Shown piece by piece: positions 17,414 through 26,972 of a DNA stretch of 64,000 bases (position 1 is the first letter of the stretch; the number at the start of each line of letters is the position of its first letter). The notes beneath the pieces were generated by a model that did not search any database, had not been told where the DNA came from, and worked only from the letters and a program-made list of their open reading frames with translations. A program made the position numbers and the translations under genes. Origin of the DNA: an uncultured Polaribacter sp. (GTDB taxonomy: Bacteria > Bacteroidota > Bacteroidia > Flavobacteriales > Flavobacteriaceae). The stretch is from the NCBI RefSeq assembly GCF_947497695.1, contig NZ_CANMHM010000010.1, positions 1-64,000 of the forward strand, written 5' to 3'.

Positions 17414-17833
17414 ATGTTAATAATTGCAAATGTGATGCCAAAACTTGTTTTGTAAAATAATCACTTTAAACTTTTTTTATTGAATAGCAGTTTCTGCGTT
17501 TATATATCTTTTTTAATAATATCTATAAACCAGTTAACTAATAGTTTTACTTTTCATAATTTAAAAAAACGCTTTGCATTCAATAGGTCTTCTTTTAAAA
17601 CAAAAAGTTTTTTTTTTACAAAACGAAAAATTTTATAAAACTTATAATATTTATAAAATGTATCTTTTTTTTGATATTAAATATATTAAAACTTTTTACT
17701 GATATAATTTAATTATTAAATGAAGATGATTTGCTAAGAGAAAATACATCCTAAAATTACTAAACAAATTTGCAATAAATTTAAATATAAGCAATTTTGA
17801 TATTTACATATGTTAAATAAGAGAATAACGATA
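17414..17833. other. 420 bp gene-free, extremely AT-rich spacer
   Basis: No open frame of note on either strand and no clear hairpin with a T tract. It lies between the start of the small membrane protein and the stop of the secreted metalloprotease. No remnant of the sigma factor expected near DUF4252 was found. Confidence 0.6.
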
Positions 17834-19618
17834 CTATTCAATAAAGATTTTTTTTGTTAAAACAGCTCTTTTAACATCAAAAAATTTAATCAAATAGATA
17901 CCTTTTTTAACATCTTTTAAATCGATTGAAATTAAAGATTGATTAGAAATATCTGTTTTGTAATAAATGTTTCCTAACATATCATAAATAACTAATTTTT
18001 GATATATATTTTCTTTATTTAACTTTATGTTAAATAAACCTGAGGAGGGTTGAGGATATATAAGTATTTTTTGATCTACTATTTTGGTAGGCGTAAGTGC
18101 TGGTTGATAAATACATGGATTAATTTTTTGTTTTTTTAAAAAAACATTGTGAGTTGAACTACCGTCTTTAAAGTCTGCAAACAAAAAGTTATTTTCTTGG
18201 TAGTTAATCTCTTTAATTACTCCTTTAAATTTTTCTATTTTTCTTTCTGAATTAAATATTTCTGTATCATTTATTCTTATTCTTTTAATATCTGGGTTTT
18301 TTAATTGTAAATTGTAGTCTCCCCCTTCAAAAATTTCAGCAGTAATTCCGTTTTCAAGAGCAACCTCTCTTTTTAAGGGGTTTAAATTTAAATCATCAAT
18401 ATATAATAATTCATCTTTAGGTTTAATAGCCGTTAAATTAATATTTATTTCTGCAAACTGATTAGGACATACTCTAGTAACCTTTATTTCAATACTATTA
18501 TTTGGAATAGAGAATACATGATGATTATATAAAAAAGCATCTTTAAGATCATCATTACCAGTACTTGGTGTCATATCTAACAAAATATTTGTTTTATGCC
18601 CTAAACCAAGTTCTACTTCTGCTGTCACTAAAACACCATTTCTATTCACATCTGAATATAGACTTTTAAACTTTTTATCAAATCCAATAAATGTTCTAAA
18701 TTCAAGGTATAAAGCTGTAACTGTTCCCACAATATTATTGGTTCCAAATGTAATTTGAAAAGTATTAGGCAAATCTATCTTTATGGTTTTAAGTTTATTA
18801 TCAATCTTTTCATAAGGAAATAATTTACCATAACCTGATACAATATTTTTTATTTGAGAATTATTAAACCAATTTACACTTGCTTTTAAAGATGGAGAAA
18901 TATGATTTGAATATTCATTGTTAGACATTATGCTAAAATAATTACCTGTAAAACTTGCTAAGCACTCTTCATTTACTGGGAAAACATTACTATCACAATT
19001 TATAGAACCATCATGACCAAAACCATATAAGTGTAATAATTCATGTGCTCCACCATACCAAGGGTTAGAATTGTTTATAATTTTTTCAATAAAATCATCT
19101 CTATCAGGATCTCTAAAATTAGCACTAGTAATACCAACTTGACCTCTACCAATATTAATACCTAGTTCTTGTACAAAAGGATTTCCTGTTTGAGAGGTAG
19201 CGCCTCCAGTTGATAAAATACCCTGTTCCGAATTTCTAATTAAAAAAATATCATCGTAATTAGAAAAATTAATTCCTTCTGTATTTTGTAAATTATACAC
19301 ATATTGCCAAACCATCTCTTTCCATTCTGCAACACTTGTACCATCAACAGGAGGTGCTATGTTGTACCAACCATATAAATCTCCAATAAATGCAGTTTTT
19401 TGATAAGACATTTCATTATATAAACTAGCAACACTCCCTTTAGCTGTTAAATCAAATAAAATCTGATTCATCATTTCTAATGAAGGTAAATCTACCTCAG
19501 GATCTCCTCCTGTGTGATCAATTAGTATAATAGCTACTTTATGTTCTGCTAAAGATTGAGCATAAAAATTATAAAAAGTAAAAAAGAACAATAAAATAAG
19601 AATAAAAAAGTTTTTCAT
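17834..19618 (-). CDS. Secreted metzincin-type metalloprotease with type IX sorting tail
   Basis: A 594-residue protein with a signal peptide (to about residue 20). The zinc-binding motif HELLHLYGFGH at about 193-203 matches HExxHxxGxxH exactly, and SIMSN near 227 is placed as a Met-turn, so the metzincin fold is well supported. The upstream SYQKTAFIGDLYGWYNI pattern resembles M6/M11-type secreted proteases. The last 75 residues (from IYPQPSSGLFNIKL to KKIFIE) are a type A type IX secretion sorting domain, so the product should be exported across the outer membrane and attached or released. Substrate unknown. Confidence 0.85.
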   Translation of the reverse strand: MKNFFILILLFFFTFYNFYAQSLAEHKVAIILIDHTGGDPEVDLPSLEMMNQILFDLTAKGSVASLYNEMSYQKTAFIGDLYGWYNIAPPVDGTSVAEWKEMVWQYVYNLQNTEGINFSNYDDIFLIRNSEQGILSTGGATSQTGNPFVQELGINIGRGQVGITSANFRDPDRDDFIEKIINNSNPWYGGAHELLHLYGFGHDGSINCDSNVFPVNEECLASFTGNYFSIMSNNEYSNHISPSLKASVNWFNNSQIKNIVSGYGKLFPYEKIDNKLKTIKIDLPNTFQITFGTNNIVGTVTALYLEFRTFIGFDKKFKSLYSDVNRNGVLVTAEVELGLGHKTNILLDMTPSTGNDDLKDAFLYNHHVFSIPNNSIEIKVTRVCPNQFAEININLTAIKPKDELLYIDDLNLNPLKREVALENGITAEIFEGGDYNLQLKNPDIKRIRINDTEIFNSERKIEKFKGVIKEINYQENNFLFADFKDGSSTHNVFLKKQKINPCIYQPALTPTKIVDQKILIYPQPSSGLFNIKLNKENIYQKLVIYDMLGNIYYKTDISNQSLISIDLKDVKKGIYLIKFFDVKRAVLTKKIFIE

Positions 19619-19822
19619 AATAAAATTTAGTATTTGTAAATATAGTAAAACCTTAAATACTTGACAATGTATTTGTTAAGATTTATTTTTAAAACATAAA
19701 AGCAAATTATATTCTTAGGAAAAAAAATTAACCTAAGCTTAATTCAATATTTAATTAATATTACCTTTACATAAATAAAAATTGTAAACAGAATAAAAAA
19801 CAGTTGGCAGATAACAATCAAT

Positions 19823-21280
19823 ATGAGAAAATTTATAAAAACAAGTTTATTAATAATTATAATATTTACAAATTCTTGTACTAAAGAGCATGAAATCCCT
19901 TCAAATATTGTAGAGCATGATTTTGTTTGGAAAGGATTAAACGCTTATTATTATTGGCAAAGTGATAAACCCGATTTAGCAGATACACGTTTTAGAAATC
20001 AAAATCAATTAAATGACTTTTCGCAAAGTTTTTCTTCACCAGAAGAAATTTTTGAAAATTTATTAAATAAATCGAAAGATCGTTTTTCTGTAATTGTAAA
20101 TGATTATGTAGCTTTAGAAAATTCTTTTCAAGGACAAACTTTAAGTAATGGAATGGAACTTGCTGTTTTTCCTGAAAAAGATAATAGTACAAATATTTAT
20201 GGTGTTGTTAGATATGTAGTACCTAATTCTGACGCTGCTGCGAAAGGTGTGTTAAGAGGCATGGTTTTTAATGCTGTTGATAATACGCAACTTACAACTA
20301 ATAATTTTAGAAATTTATTATTTGGCTCTAATACAGATTACACCATTAATTTGGCTAATTTTAATGAAGGTAACCCTGTTTTAAATGGAAATTCTATTTC
20401 ATTATCAAAATCTGATTTACAAGAAAACCCTGTTGCAATTGTAAAAACTTTTAATGAGGGTGCTCGTAAAATAGGCTATCTACTATACAATCAGTTTGCA
20501 AGTAATTATGATGCTGAACTTAATGCTGCTTTTGGAACTTTAAAAGCTAATGGTGTTACAGATTTAATTGTAGACTTGCGTTATAATGGTGGTGGATCTG
20601 TAAGAACAGCAACCTATTTAGGAAGCATGATTACCAAACAATCTAATGAAACTATCTTTTCTCAGCAAGTTTGGAATGAAAAAGTAATGAAAGTTATACC
20701 ACCAAGTAATCTTGAAAATTATTTTACAGATCAAATTAGAAATATCGATGAAAATGGAGATGTTGTATTAGAAGAATCTATTAATAGCTTAAACCTTTCT
20801 AGCGTTTATTTTATTGTTTCAGAAAATACTGCCTCAGCATCAGAATTGGTTATAAATGCATTAAAGCCTTTTATTGATGTAATATTAATTGGTACAAAAA
20901 CTGTTGGTAAACATGTGGGGTCAATTACTTTATATGATTCTGATAATTACAGAAAAAATGGTGCTAATTTTAACAGAACACACAACTATGCAATGCAAGC
21001 AATTGTGCTAGAAATAAAAAATTCTAAAGGAGAAAATAAACCTGAAGGTTTTGAACCTGATGCTGAAATAGCTGAGGATTTTGGAGAAAATTCTAACAAC
21101 GTTAACTTGGGTGTTTTAGGAGAAAAATCTGATCCATTATTAAACAGAGCCATCAACTACATTAATAATGTTGCAAATGCTTTAAACAAATCATCAGTAC
21201 CAAAAAGAAGAAAACAAATTACAAACTCTAAGCTAGAAAAACCTTTTGCGAATGAAATGTATGTAGACTTAAAAGACTAA
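19823..21280 (+). CDS. S41-family C-terminal-processing-like protease, lipoprotein
   Basis: A 485-residue lipoprotein with lipobox TNSC (Cys near residue 19). An N-terminal helical part precedes a PDZ-like segment (about 95-170) and the S41 core. The nucleophile serine lies in ENTASASEL near 337 and the general-base lysine in GTKTVGKHVG near 357; VDLRYNGGG near 252 is the family's substrate-groove motif. Likely anchored in the outer membrane facing the periplasm. Relatives form a Bacteroidota-specific S41 group of unknown substrate. Its stop faces that of the patatin gene 22 bp away. Confidence 0.9.
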   Translation: MRKFIKTSLLIIIIFTNSCTKEHEIPSNIVEHDFVWKGLNAYYYWQSDKPDLADTRFRNQNQLNDFSQSFSSPEEIFENLLNKSKDRFSVIVNDYVALENSFQGQTLSNGMELAVFPEKDNSTNIYGVVRYVVPNSDAAAKGVLRGMVFNAVDNTQLTTNNFRNLLFGSNTDYTINLANFNEGNPVLNGNSISLSKSDLQENPVAIVKTFNEGARKIGYLLYNQFASNYDAELNAAFGTLKANGVTDLIVDLRYNGGGSVRTATYLGSMITKQSNETIFSQQVWNEKVMKVIPPSNLENYFTDQIRNIDENGDVVLEESINSLNLSSVYFIVSENTASASELVINALKPFIDVILIGTKTVGKHVGSITLYDSDNYRKNGANFNRTHNYAMQAIVLEIKNSKGENKPEGFEPDAEIAEDFGENSNNVNLGVLGEKSDPLLNRAINYINNVANALNKSSVPKRRKQITNSKLEKPFANEMYVDLKD

Positions 21281-21302
21281 AACCCTTAAAATTTAAAATT
21301 AT

Positions 21303-22247
21303 CTATATGTTGTTCTCTACTTCTTGATCTGTAAGCATGTCTGGTCTAAATTCACTCATTAATTCTTCTCTTTTAGACTTTGCATATTTATAGCCAGATT
21401 CCCACCATTTACGCATTAAAACTTTATCAAAAACCAAAGAATTTGTTGTTAAAACTGTGGGGGTATAATATAAATTTAATTTAATATCTTTATTTGAAGC
21501 AGATAATTTACCAATAGTAATATTATGCCTTTCTACATGTGTTAGCATAAAACCAAACACATCAAACAATAAAGAAAACGGGTTTTTTGCTGGCAATCTA
21601 TTAAATTGAGTCACCTCTGTTTCTAAAATAATCGCATCAATTTCTGTTGCTCCTCTTAAAATAGCTTCTCTTATAGGCACTAAAGATCCAAAACCTCCAT
21701 CTGCATATTGACAATTATTTTTTTCTAACAAACTCATAAAAGGCACATAGTTACAAGAACCCCAAATCCAATCGCAAAAATCATTGTAAGTACAGTCGTT
21801 TATAGATTTATATTCTATTTGATTGGCAGTTAAATTAGATACTGTAACCACAACATCTTTGCTGTTAGCTCTAATTTCATGGTACATTTTTTTGGTAACA
21901 TTTTTTTTAATCATACTTCGAAGATTCTTACTTTCTCCAAAAGTTTTTCGTCCGTTTATAAAATTCCAAAGTGTATTTAAATGACGAATACTTACCACTT
22001 TTTCCCCTTTAACTTTTTTAATTTTAAAAGGATTGTTACTAAAAATAGTTTTCTGATTTACATTGGTATATATTTTTTTTAAAACATCTAATTTCCTCAA
22101 AGCCAAATGAGAAACCATTAAACTACCTGTAGAAGTACCAATATACAAATCATAATCTTTGTGTTCTTTAGTCATTAAATACTCTGCAACACCACCAGCA
22201 AATGCTCCTTTACTTCCTCCTCCAGAAATTACCAACGCTTTTTTCAT
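21303..22247 (-). CDS. Patatin-like phospholipase
   Basis: A 314-residue cytoplasmic-type patatin with all catalytic elements: oxyanion loop GGGSKGAFAGG at 8-18, nucleophile elbow GTSTGS at about 37-42, and catalytic aspartate in DGG near 185. Members hydrolyse acyl ester bonds of phospholipids or other lipids. No signal peptide or outer-membrane domain is present, unlike the PlpD/T5d group. Stands alone in its direction. Confidence 0.9.
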   Translation of the reverse strand: MKKALVISGGGSKGAFAGGVAEYLMTKEHKDYDLYIGTSTGSLMVSHLALRKLDVLKKIYTNVNQKTIFSNNPFKIKKVKGEKVVSIRHLNTLWNFINGRKTFGESKNLRSMIKKNVTKKMYHEIRANSKDVVVTVSNLTANQIEYKSINDCTYNDFCDWIWGSCNYVPFMSLLEKNNCQYADGGFGSLVPIREAILRGATEIDAIILETEVTQFNRLPAKNPFSLLFDVFGFMLTHVERHNITIGKLSASNKDIKLNLYYTPTVLTTNSLVFDKVLMRKWWESGYKYAKSKREELMSEFRPDMLTDQEVENNI

Positions 22248-22374
22248 TATCTAAAAGTGATTTGTATCTATAATTGCTATAAAAGTATTAAAATTGAAAA
22301 GAATAATGGCACTTATTTTTAATTTCCTATGTTTTGTTTCTCCAAAAAAGATTATCAAACTATAATAAATTAGG

Positions 22375-22382
22375 TAAATTTG
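22375..22382 (+). promoter_or_regulatory. Promoter -7 element (TAAATTTG)
   Basis: An exact match to TAnnTTTG ends 14 nt before the ATG at 22397, the normal distance for a short 5' leader. It would drive the lipoprotein gene and peptidase T. Confidence 0.5.
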
Positions 22383-22396
22383 TTTTTTAAATACTT

Positions 22397-22954
22397 ATGA
22401 AAGCATATCACTTATTTATTATAGCATCTCTCCTATTTTTGTCGTGTAAACAAAAATCTGAAATTAGTAAAGATTTTAATTGTGAAACCAAAAGCTTTCA
22501 AAACTTAGAAACAGTAACAGACGTTCAAAATATTTTTTCAGTTGATATTCCTAAATCATGGAAAACTAATTTGTATTTTGATGATAAACAGTCTTCTATT
22601 TACACAGCAGATACCACCAAACAACTCACAAAAACGTTACTTTTAGATATAACTGCCATCAAACAAAACATTAAATTTGATGATACATTTAAGTTACAGC
22701 AAGAGCAAGATAATTTAAGCAAAAGCCTTATCAAAATAAAATCAGAAGAAACAACATTACTAAACAAACCTTCTTATTACACAATATCCAAAGGAAAAAA
22801 AGGAAAATTTACATACCAAATTTGCCATATTTTCATCAAAATAAACGAACAAAATTTTATACTTGCCAAGGCAGAAATGTATGGCGATTCTTTAGTGAAT
22901 ACTAGATTATGTAACGCTTTTGGATATATAGAAAAAATAAAACTGTTAAATTAA
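22397..22954 (+). CDS. Small lipoprotein of unknown function
   Basis: A 185-residue lipoprotein with lipobox LFLSC (Cys at about 17), then a domain with alternating strands and charged loops. I recognise no family; the size and pattern are reminiscent of PsbP/DUF1795-like domains, which is a weak guess. One base separates its stop from the pepT ATG, so the two are an operon. Confidence 0.7.
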   Translation: MKAYHLFIIASLLFLSCKQKSEISKDFNCETKSFQNLETVTDVQNIFSVDIPKSWKTNLYFDDKQSSIYTADTTKQLTKTLLLDITAIKQNIKFDDTFKLQQEQDNLSKSLIKIKSEETTLLNKPSYYTISKGKKGKFTYQICHIFIKINEQNFILAKAEMYGDSLVNTRLCNAFGYIEKIKLLN

Positions 22955-22955
22955 A

Positions 22956-24200
22956 ATGATTAACAAACAACACATTACCAATAGATTTCTAAAATATGTT
23001 AAGATTGATACTGAGTCAGATCCTCACAATCCTGCTTTTCCAAGTACAGAAAAACAATGGGATTTAGCCAAGGTTTTAGTAGAGGAACTAAAACAAATTG
23101 GCATGCAAGATGTAGATTTAGATGCCAATTGTTATATAATGGCAACTTTGCCTAGTAATATAGATTTTGATGTACCAACAATTGGTTTTGTAGCACATAT
23201 TGATACAAGCCCTGATTTTACAGGGAAAGATGTAAAACCTCAAATAATTGATAATTATGATGGAAAAGACATTGTTTTAAACAAAGAACAAAATATTATT
23301 TTATCTCCAAATTATTTTGATGATTTGCTGCAATATAAAGGACAAACTTTAATTACAACAGATGGCACAACACTTTTAGGTGCAGATGATAAAGCAGGTG
23401 TTACAGAAATAATAACAGCAATGGAGTATTTAATTCAGCATCCAGAAATTAAACACGGTAAAATTAGAATTTGTTTTACTCCTGATGAAGAAGTTGGCAA
23501 AGGTGCTCATTTATTTGATGTTGATAAATTTGGTGCTGCTTGGGCATATACAATGGATGGAAGTCAAATTGGAGAATTAGAATATGAAAATTTTAATGCT
23601 GCAAGTGCAATTGTAACCATTACAGGTAAAATTGTGCATCCTGGATATGCTAAAGGCAAAATGATCAATTCTGTATTAATTGCCAATGAATTTATTGCTG
23701 CACTTCCACAAAACGAAATTCCTCAAGAAACAGAAGGTTATGAAGGTTTTTTTCATTTACATGATATCAAAGGAAATGTTGAAGAAACCGTTTTAGAATA
23801 TATTATAAGAGATCATGATTTTAATTTGTTTGAAAACAGAAAGAAATTAATGATAAAAATAGCTTCTGACTTTAACAAAAAACACCATCAAGAACTTATT
23901 AAAGTGCAACTAAAAGATCAATACTTTAATATGAAAGAAAAAATTACACCTGTTATGCATATTGTTAATATTGCAGAAGATGTGATGAAAGATTTGGGAA
24001 TTAAACCTTTAATTAAAGCAATAAGAGGAGGAACAGATGGTTCTCAATTATCTTTTAAAGGACTGCCTTGTCCTAATATTTTTGCTGGCGGACATAATTT
24101 TCATGGTCGTTTTGAGTATGTACCTGTAGAATCTATGATGAAAGCTGTTGAAGTAATTGTTGGGATTGCTGAAAAAGTTACAACGTTTCATAAAAAATAA
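22956..24200 (+). CDS. pepT: Peptidase T (tripeptide aminopeptidase)
   Basis: A 414-residue M20B zinc aminopeptidase that removes N-terminal residues from tripeptides in the cytoplasm. The zinc-site residues are visible in order: His in GFVAHIDTSPDF near 82, bridging Asp in LLGADDKAG near 143, the catalytic Glu pair in TPDEEVGKG near 178, Asp in TMDGSQIGE near 200, and the terminal His in GGHNFHGRFE near 384. Length matches the family. The gene ends in a strong terminator. Confidence 0.95.
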   Translation: MINKQHITNRFLKYVKIDTESDPHNPAFPSTEKQWDLAKVLVEELKQIGMQDVDLDANCYIMATLPSNIDFDVPTIGFVAHIDTSPDFTGKDVKPQIIDNYDGKDIVLNKEQNIILSPNYFDDLLQYKGQTLITTDGTTLLGADDKAGVTEIITAMEYLIQHPEIKHGKIRICFTPDEEVGKGAHLFDVDKFGAAWAYTMDGSQIGELEYENFNAASAIVTITGKIVHPGYAKGKMINSVLIANEFIAALPQNEIPQETEGYEGFFHLHDIKGNVEETVLEYIIRDHDFNLFENRKKLMIKIASDFNKKHHQELIKVQLKDQYFNMKEKITPVMHIVNIAEDVMKDLGIKPLIKAIRGGTDGSQLSFKGLPCPNIFAGGHNFHGRFEYVPVESMMKAVEVIVGIAEKVTTFHKK

Positions 24201-24209
24201 TAGATTTTA

Positions 24210-24245
24210 GACCTGACAGGTTTTAAAAACCTGTCAGGTCTTTTT
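24210..24245 (+). terminator. Strong terminator after pepT
   Basis: GACCTGACAGGTTT pairs perfectly with AAACCTGTCAGGTC (24210-24240) with a 3 nt loop, followed by five T. It separates pepT from the next transcription unit. Confidence 0.85.
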
Positions 24246-24262
24246 AGAATAAAAGAAACAAC

Positions 24263-24270
24263 TATCTTCG
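24263..24270 (+). promoter_or_regulatory. Promoter -7 element placed 4 nt before a start codon
   Basis: TATCTTCG (one base from TAnnTTTG) is followed by TTTT and then the ATG at 24275. This spacing leaves no room for a leader, so transcription should start at or within a few bases of the start codon. The same arrangement precedes the ATPase gene at 63175. Confidence 0.5.
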
Positions 24271-24274
24271 TTTT

Positions 24275-24970
24275 ATGATATCAGTATTACTAATTGGAAA
24301 AGGAAATGTAAGCACTCATTTATATGATGCTTTTTTAAAGGCTGATAACATAACTGTTACACAAATTAGTTCTCGAAAATTAGAAAATATTCCTTCTGCT
24401 GATGTTACCATTATTGCAGTTTCTGATGATGCTATTGCTACAGTTTCATCAAAAATTAAAAACTCTTTTGTAGTACATACTTCTGGTGCTTGTGCAATTG
24501 ATGAATTAAAAAACAACAATAGAAAGGGCGTTTTTTATATGTTACAAACTTTTTCTAAAGACAAAGAAGTCAGTTTTAAAGAAGTTCCTTTTTGTTTAGA
24601 AGCAGAAAATAAAAAAGACGAAAATTTACTGACAGAAGTAGCAAAATCAATAGGAGAAAAAATATACACCATTAATTCAGAGCAACGAAAAGCATTGCAT
24701 GTTGCTGCTGTTTTTGTAAATAATTTTACCAATCATTTATTTAAAATTGGGAATGATATTTGCAAAGAAAACAATGTGCCTTTTAAAATATTAGAAACTT
24801 TAATTGATGAAACAGCTTTAAAAATTAAAACGCTTTCCCCAGAAAAAGCACAAACAGGTCCTGCTGTTAGAAACGATCAAAAAACAATTAAGAATCATTT
24901 AAACTTGTTGAATAAAAAGCAGCAAGAAATTTATACAATTATCACAAAATCAATCCAAAATGGAAATTAG
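24275..24970 (+). CDS. Rossmann-like and DUF2520 domain protein
   Basis: A 231-residue protein with an N-terminal dinucleotide-binding fold (LLIGKGNVSTHLYDAF at about 5-20; HTSGACAIDEL near 69) and a C-terminal helical DUF2520 domain. The layout is that of ProC/6-phosphogluconate-type dehydrogenases, but the substrate is unknown. Its last 11 bp overlap the start of the next phosphatase gene, which suggests coupled expression. Confidence 0.85.
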   Translation: MISVLLIGKGNVSTHLYDAFLKADNITVTQISSRKLENIPSADVTIIAVSDDAIATVSSKIKNSFVVHTSGACAIDELKNNNRKGVFYMLQTFSKDKEVSFKEVPFCLEAENKKDENLLTEVAKSIGEKIYTINSEQRKALHVAAVFVNNFTNHLFKIGNDICKENNVPFKILETLIDETALKIKTLSPEKAQTGPAVRNDQKTIKNHLNLLNKKQQEIYTIITKSIQNGN

Positions 24971-25484
24971 CTACAAGCAATTATTACCAAAAATAAATAC
25001 GTTTATCTTTGATGTAGATGGTGTTTTAACAAACGGAATGTTAACCATAATGCCAAATGGCGAAATGGTAAGACACATGAATGTAAAAGATGGTTATGCC
25101 ATGAAAAACGCTCTTAATAAAGGATATAGAGTCTGTATTATTACAGGAGGAACTAGTGAAGGTGTAAAAAGCAGGTTAATGGCTTTAGGCATAAAAGATG
25201 TTTTTTTAGGTGCACATGATAAAATTAAACAATACAACGAGCTGGTAAAAAAATACAATTTACAGCCAGAAAATATTTTATATATGGGAGATGATGTGCC
25301 AGATTATCCTGTAATGAAATTGGTAGGTTTGCCTGCTTGCCCTAATGATGCTGTTAGAGAAATTCAGCAAGTATCTAAATACATTTCAGATAAAAAAGGT
25401 GGCGATGGTTGTGTAAGAGATGTTATTGAGCAAGTTTTAAGAGTACAACAAAAATGGGATGAAAATTTTGACGCTAGTTTATAA
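24960..25484 (+). CDS. KdsC-type HAD phosphatase (KDO-8-phosphate phosphatase)
   Basis: A 174-residue HAD hydrolase of the C0/KdsC class. Motif I is FIFDVDGVLTNG near 17-28 (nucleophile and acid Asp), motif II is IITGG near 60, and motif IV is MGDDVPDYPVM near 113. In the KDO pathway the enzyme dephosphorylates 3-deoxy-D-manno-octulosonate 8-phosphate for LPS core. YrbI-like specificity for other sugar acids cannot be excluded. The ATG lies within the end of the DUF2520 gene. Confidence 0.85.
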   Translation: MEISYKQLLPKINTFIFDVDGVLTNGMLTIMPNGEMVRHMNVKDGYAMKNALNKGYRVCIITGGTSEGVKSRLMALGIKDVFLGAHDKIKQYNELVKKYNLQPENILYMGDDVPDYPVMKLVGLPACPNDAVREIQQVSKYISDKKGGDGCVRDVIEQVLRVQQKWDENFDASL

Positions 25485-25536
25485 TGCTATTTTTTTATTA
25501 AATTCACACTTAATTTAAATATTAAATTTATCAATC

Positions 25537-25962
25537 ATGAAAAAAATCTTTTTTACACTTTTATTGATAACAATTTCTTTTACAATAAACGCCCAAACTA
25601 TTTTTGGCAAATGGCATTCTAAAAATGATGAAACTGGCAAAGTAGATTCTGTTATTGAAGTTTATGAGAAAAACGGAAAAGCGTATGCAAAAATAATTGA
25701 AGTAAAAGATCCTGCAAGGCAAAATGCAGTTTGTGATTTATGTGAAGGCGATAATAAAGGCAAAAAAATATTAGGTCTAGATATTCTTACAGGTTTAGAG
25801 GAAGATGGAGAAGAATGGTCTGGAGGTACTATTTTAGACCCAAGAAATGGTAAAGTTTACAAATGCTACATAGCACTAGAAAAACCCAATAAATTAAAGT
25901 TAAGAGGTTATATTGGTTTTTCTGTTTTTGGTAAAACTGCTTATTGGGAAAGAGCTAAGTAA
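25537..25962 (+). CDS. DUF2147 exported protein
   Basis: A 141-residue protein with a signal peptide ending near NAQT (about residue 20), followed by a single DUF2147 domain: IFGKWHSKNDETGKVDSVIEV at the start, CDLCEGDNKGKKILGL in the middle, GYIGFSVFGKTAYWERA at the end. A beta-rich, lipocalin-like periplasmic protein of unknown role. Fifty-two bp after the kdsC-like gene, possibly the same transcript. Confidence 0.85.
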   Translation: MKKIFFTLLLITISFTINAQTIFGKWHSKNDETGKVDSVIEVYEKNGKAYAKIIEVKDPARQNAVCDLCEGDNKGKKILGLDILTGLEEDGEEWSGGTILDPRNGKVYKCYIALEKPNKLKLRGYIGFSVFGKTAYWERAK

Positions 25963-26139
25963 AGTAATAATCGTACAAAAAGATTGGTTTACTATGGATG
26001 ATTTATTCATAAAAACTGAACTGCTAATGATTTACCACAAAGTTTTATCATTCTGAAAAAATATTTTTACAGATTGTTAACTTTTATGTGAGATGCTTCC
26101 AGCATGGCAAAGTTGTCGTAAAAAACTTTAAAACTAACA

Positions 26140-26781
26140 TCAATTTCGTTCTTCTAACATTGGTACAAAAGCAAAATCTCCTAATTCTTCTTTTTCAAAT
26201 TCTGTTGCAGATTTACGAATAAAAAGGGTCATTATTTGTGTTTTGTCTCCAACAGGTATTAACAATCTTCCTCCTATTTTTAACTGACTTAATAATGGTT
26301 TTGGTACAAAAGGAGCACCAGCAGTTACTATAATTTTATCAAAAGGTTCTTGTTCTTTTAAACCAATATATCCATCTCCAAAAATAAATCGTTTTGGCTT
26401 ATACCCTATCTTTGGTAAAAATAAAGAGGTTCTCTTAAACAATTCTCTTTGCCTTTCTATAGAGTATACTTCTGCTTTTAGCTCTAATAAAACAGCAGTT
26501 TGATATCCAGATCCTGTACCAATTTCTAATACTTTATCTCCTGCTTTTACCTCTAAAGTTTGCGACTGAAATGCAACAGTATAAGGCATAGAAATAGTCT
26601 GTTCTGCTGCAATAGGAAAAGCTTTGTCTTGATAAGCATGAGACTCAAAACTACTGTCAATAAAAAAATGCCTTGGTATTTTACGTATAGCATTCAAAAC
26701 ATTTTCATCAATAATACCTTTTGCTTTTAATACAGTAGCAAGTTGATTTCTAAGTCCTTGGTGTTTAGAAGTATCTTTCAA
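26140..26781 (-). CDS. pcm: Protein-L-isoaspartate O-methyltransferase
   Basis: A 213-residue SAM-dependent enzyme that methylates isoaspartyl residues to start repair of damaged proteins. The SAM site VLEIGTGSGYQTAVL lies near 83-97. The substrate-binding part includes PFVAFQ-like ISMPYTVAFQ near 64, and the C-terminal GGRLLIPVGD motif is present. Length is normal. Divergent from the neighbouring oxidoreductase. Confidence 0.93.
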   Translation of the reverse strand: MKDTSKHQGLRNQLATVLKAKGIIDENVLNAIRKIPRHFFIDSSFESHAYQDKAFPIAAEQTISMPYTVAFQSQTLEVKAGDKVLEIGTGSGYQTAVLLELKAEVYSIERQRELFKRTSLFLPKIGYKPKRFIFGDGYIGLKEQEPFDKIIVTAGAPFVPKPLLSQLKIGGRLLIPVGDKTQIMTLFIRKSATEFEKEELGDFAFVPMLEERN

Positions 26782-26842
26782 TTTTTTTAAATTTCTGAAT
26801 GCTAAAAATAGTAATTAATCCCTATAAATAGGCATAAAATTG

Positions 26843-26850
26843 TATCTTTG
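26843..26850 (+). promoter_or_regulatory. Promoter -7 element (TATCTTTG)
   Basis: An exact TAnnTTTG match in the gap between the divergent pcm and oxidoreductase genes. It would give a leader of about 115 nt for the gene at 26973. Confidence 0.45.
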
Positions 26851-26972
26851 TTTTCAACTGATTTTTAAAAATCAGCAGTTATAAAATCCTCGTCTTTATA
26901 ATTTGTAAACAGATTTTTTTCTTTTGATAAAAAAATGTTATTCAATTAAAAAAGACTCAAAAAATATAGTTT

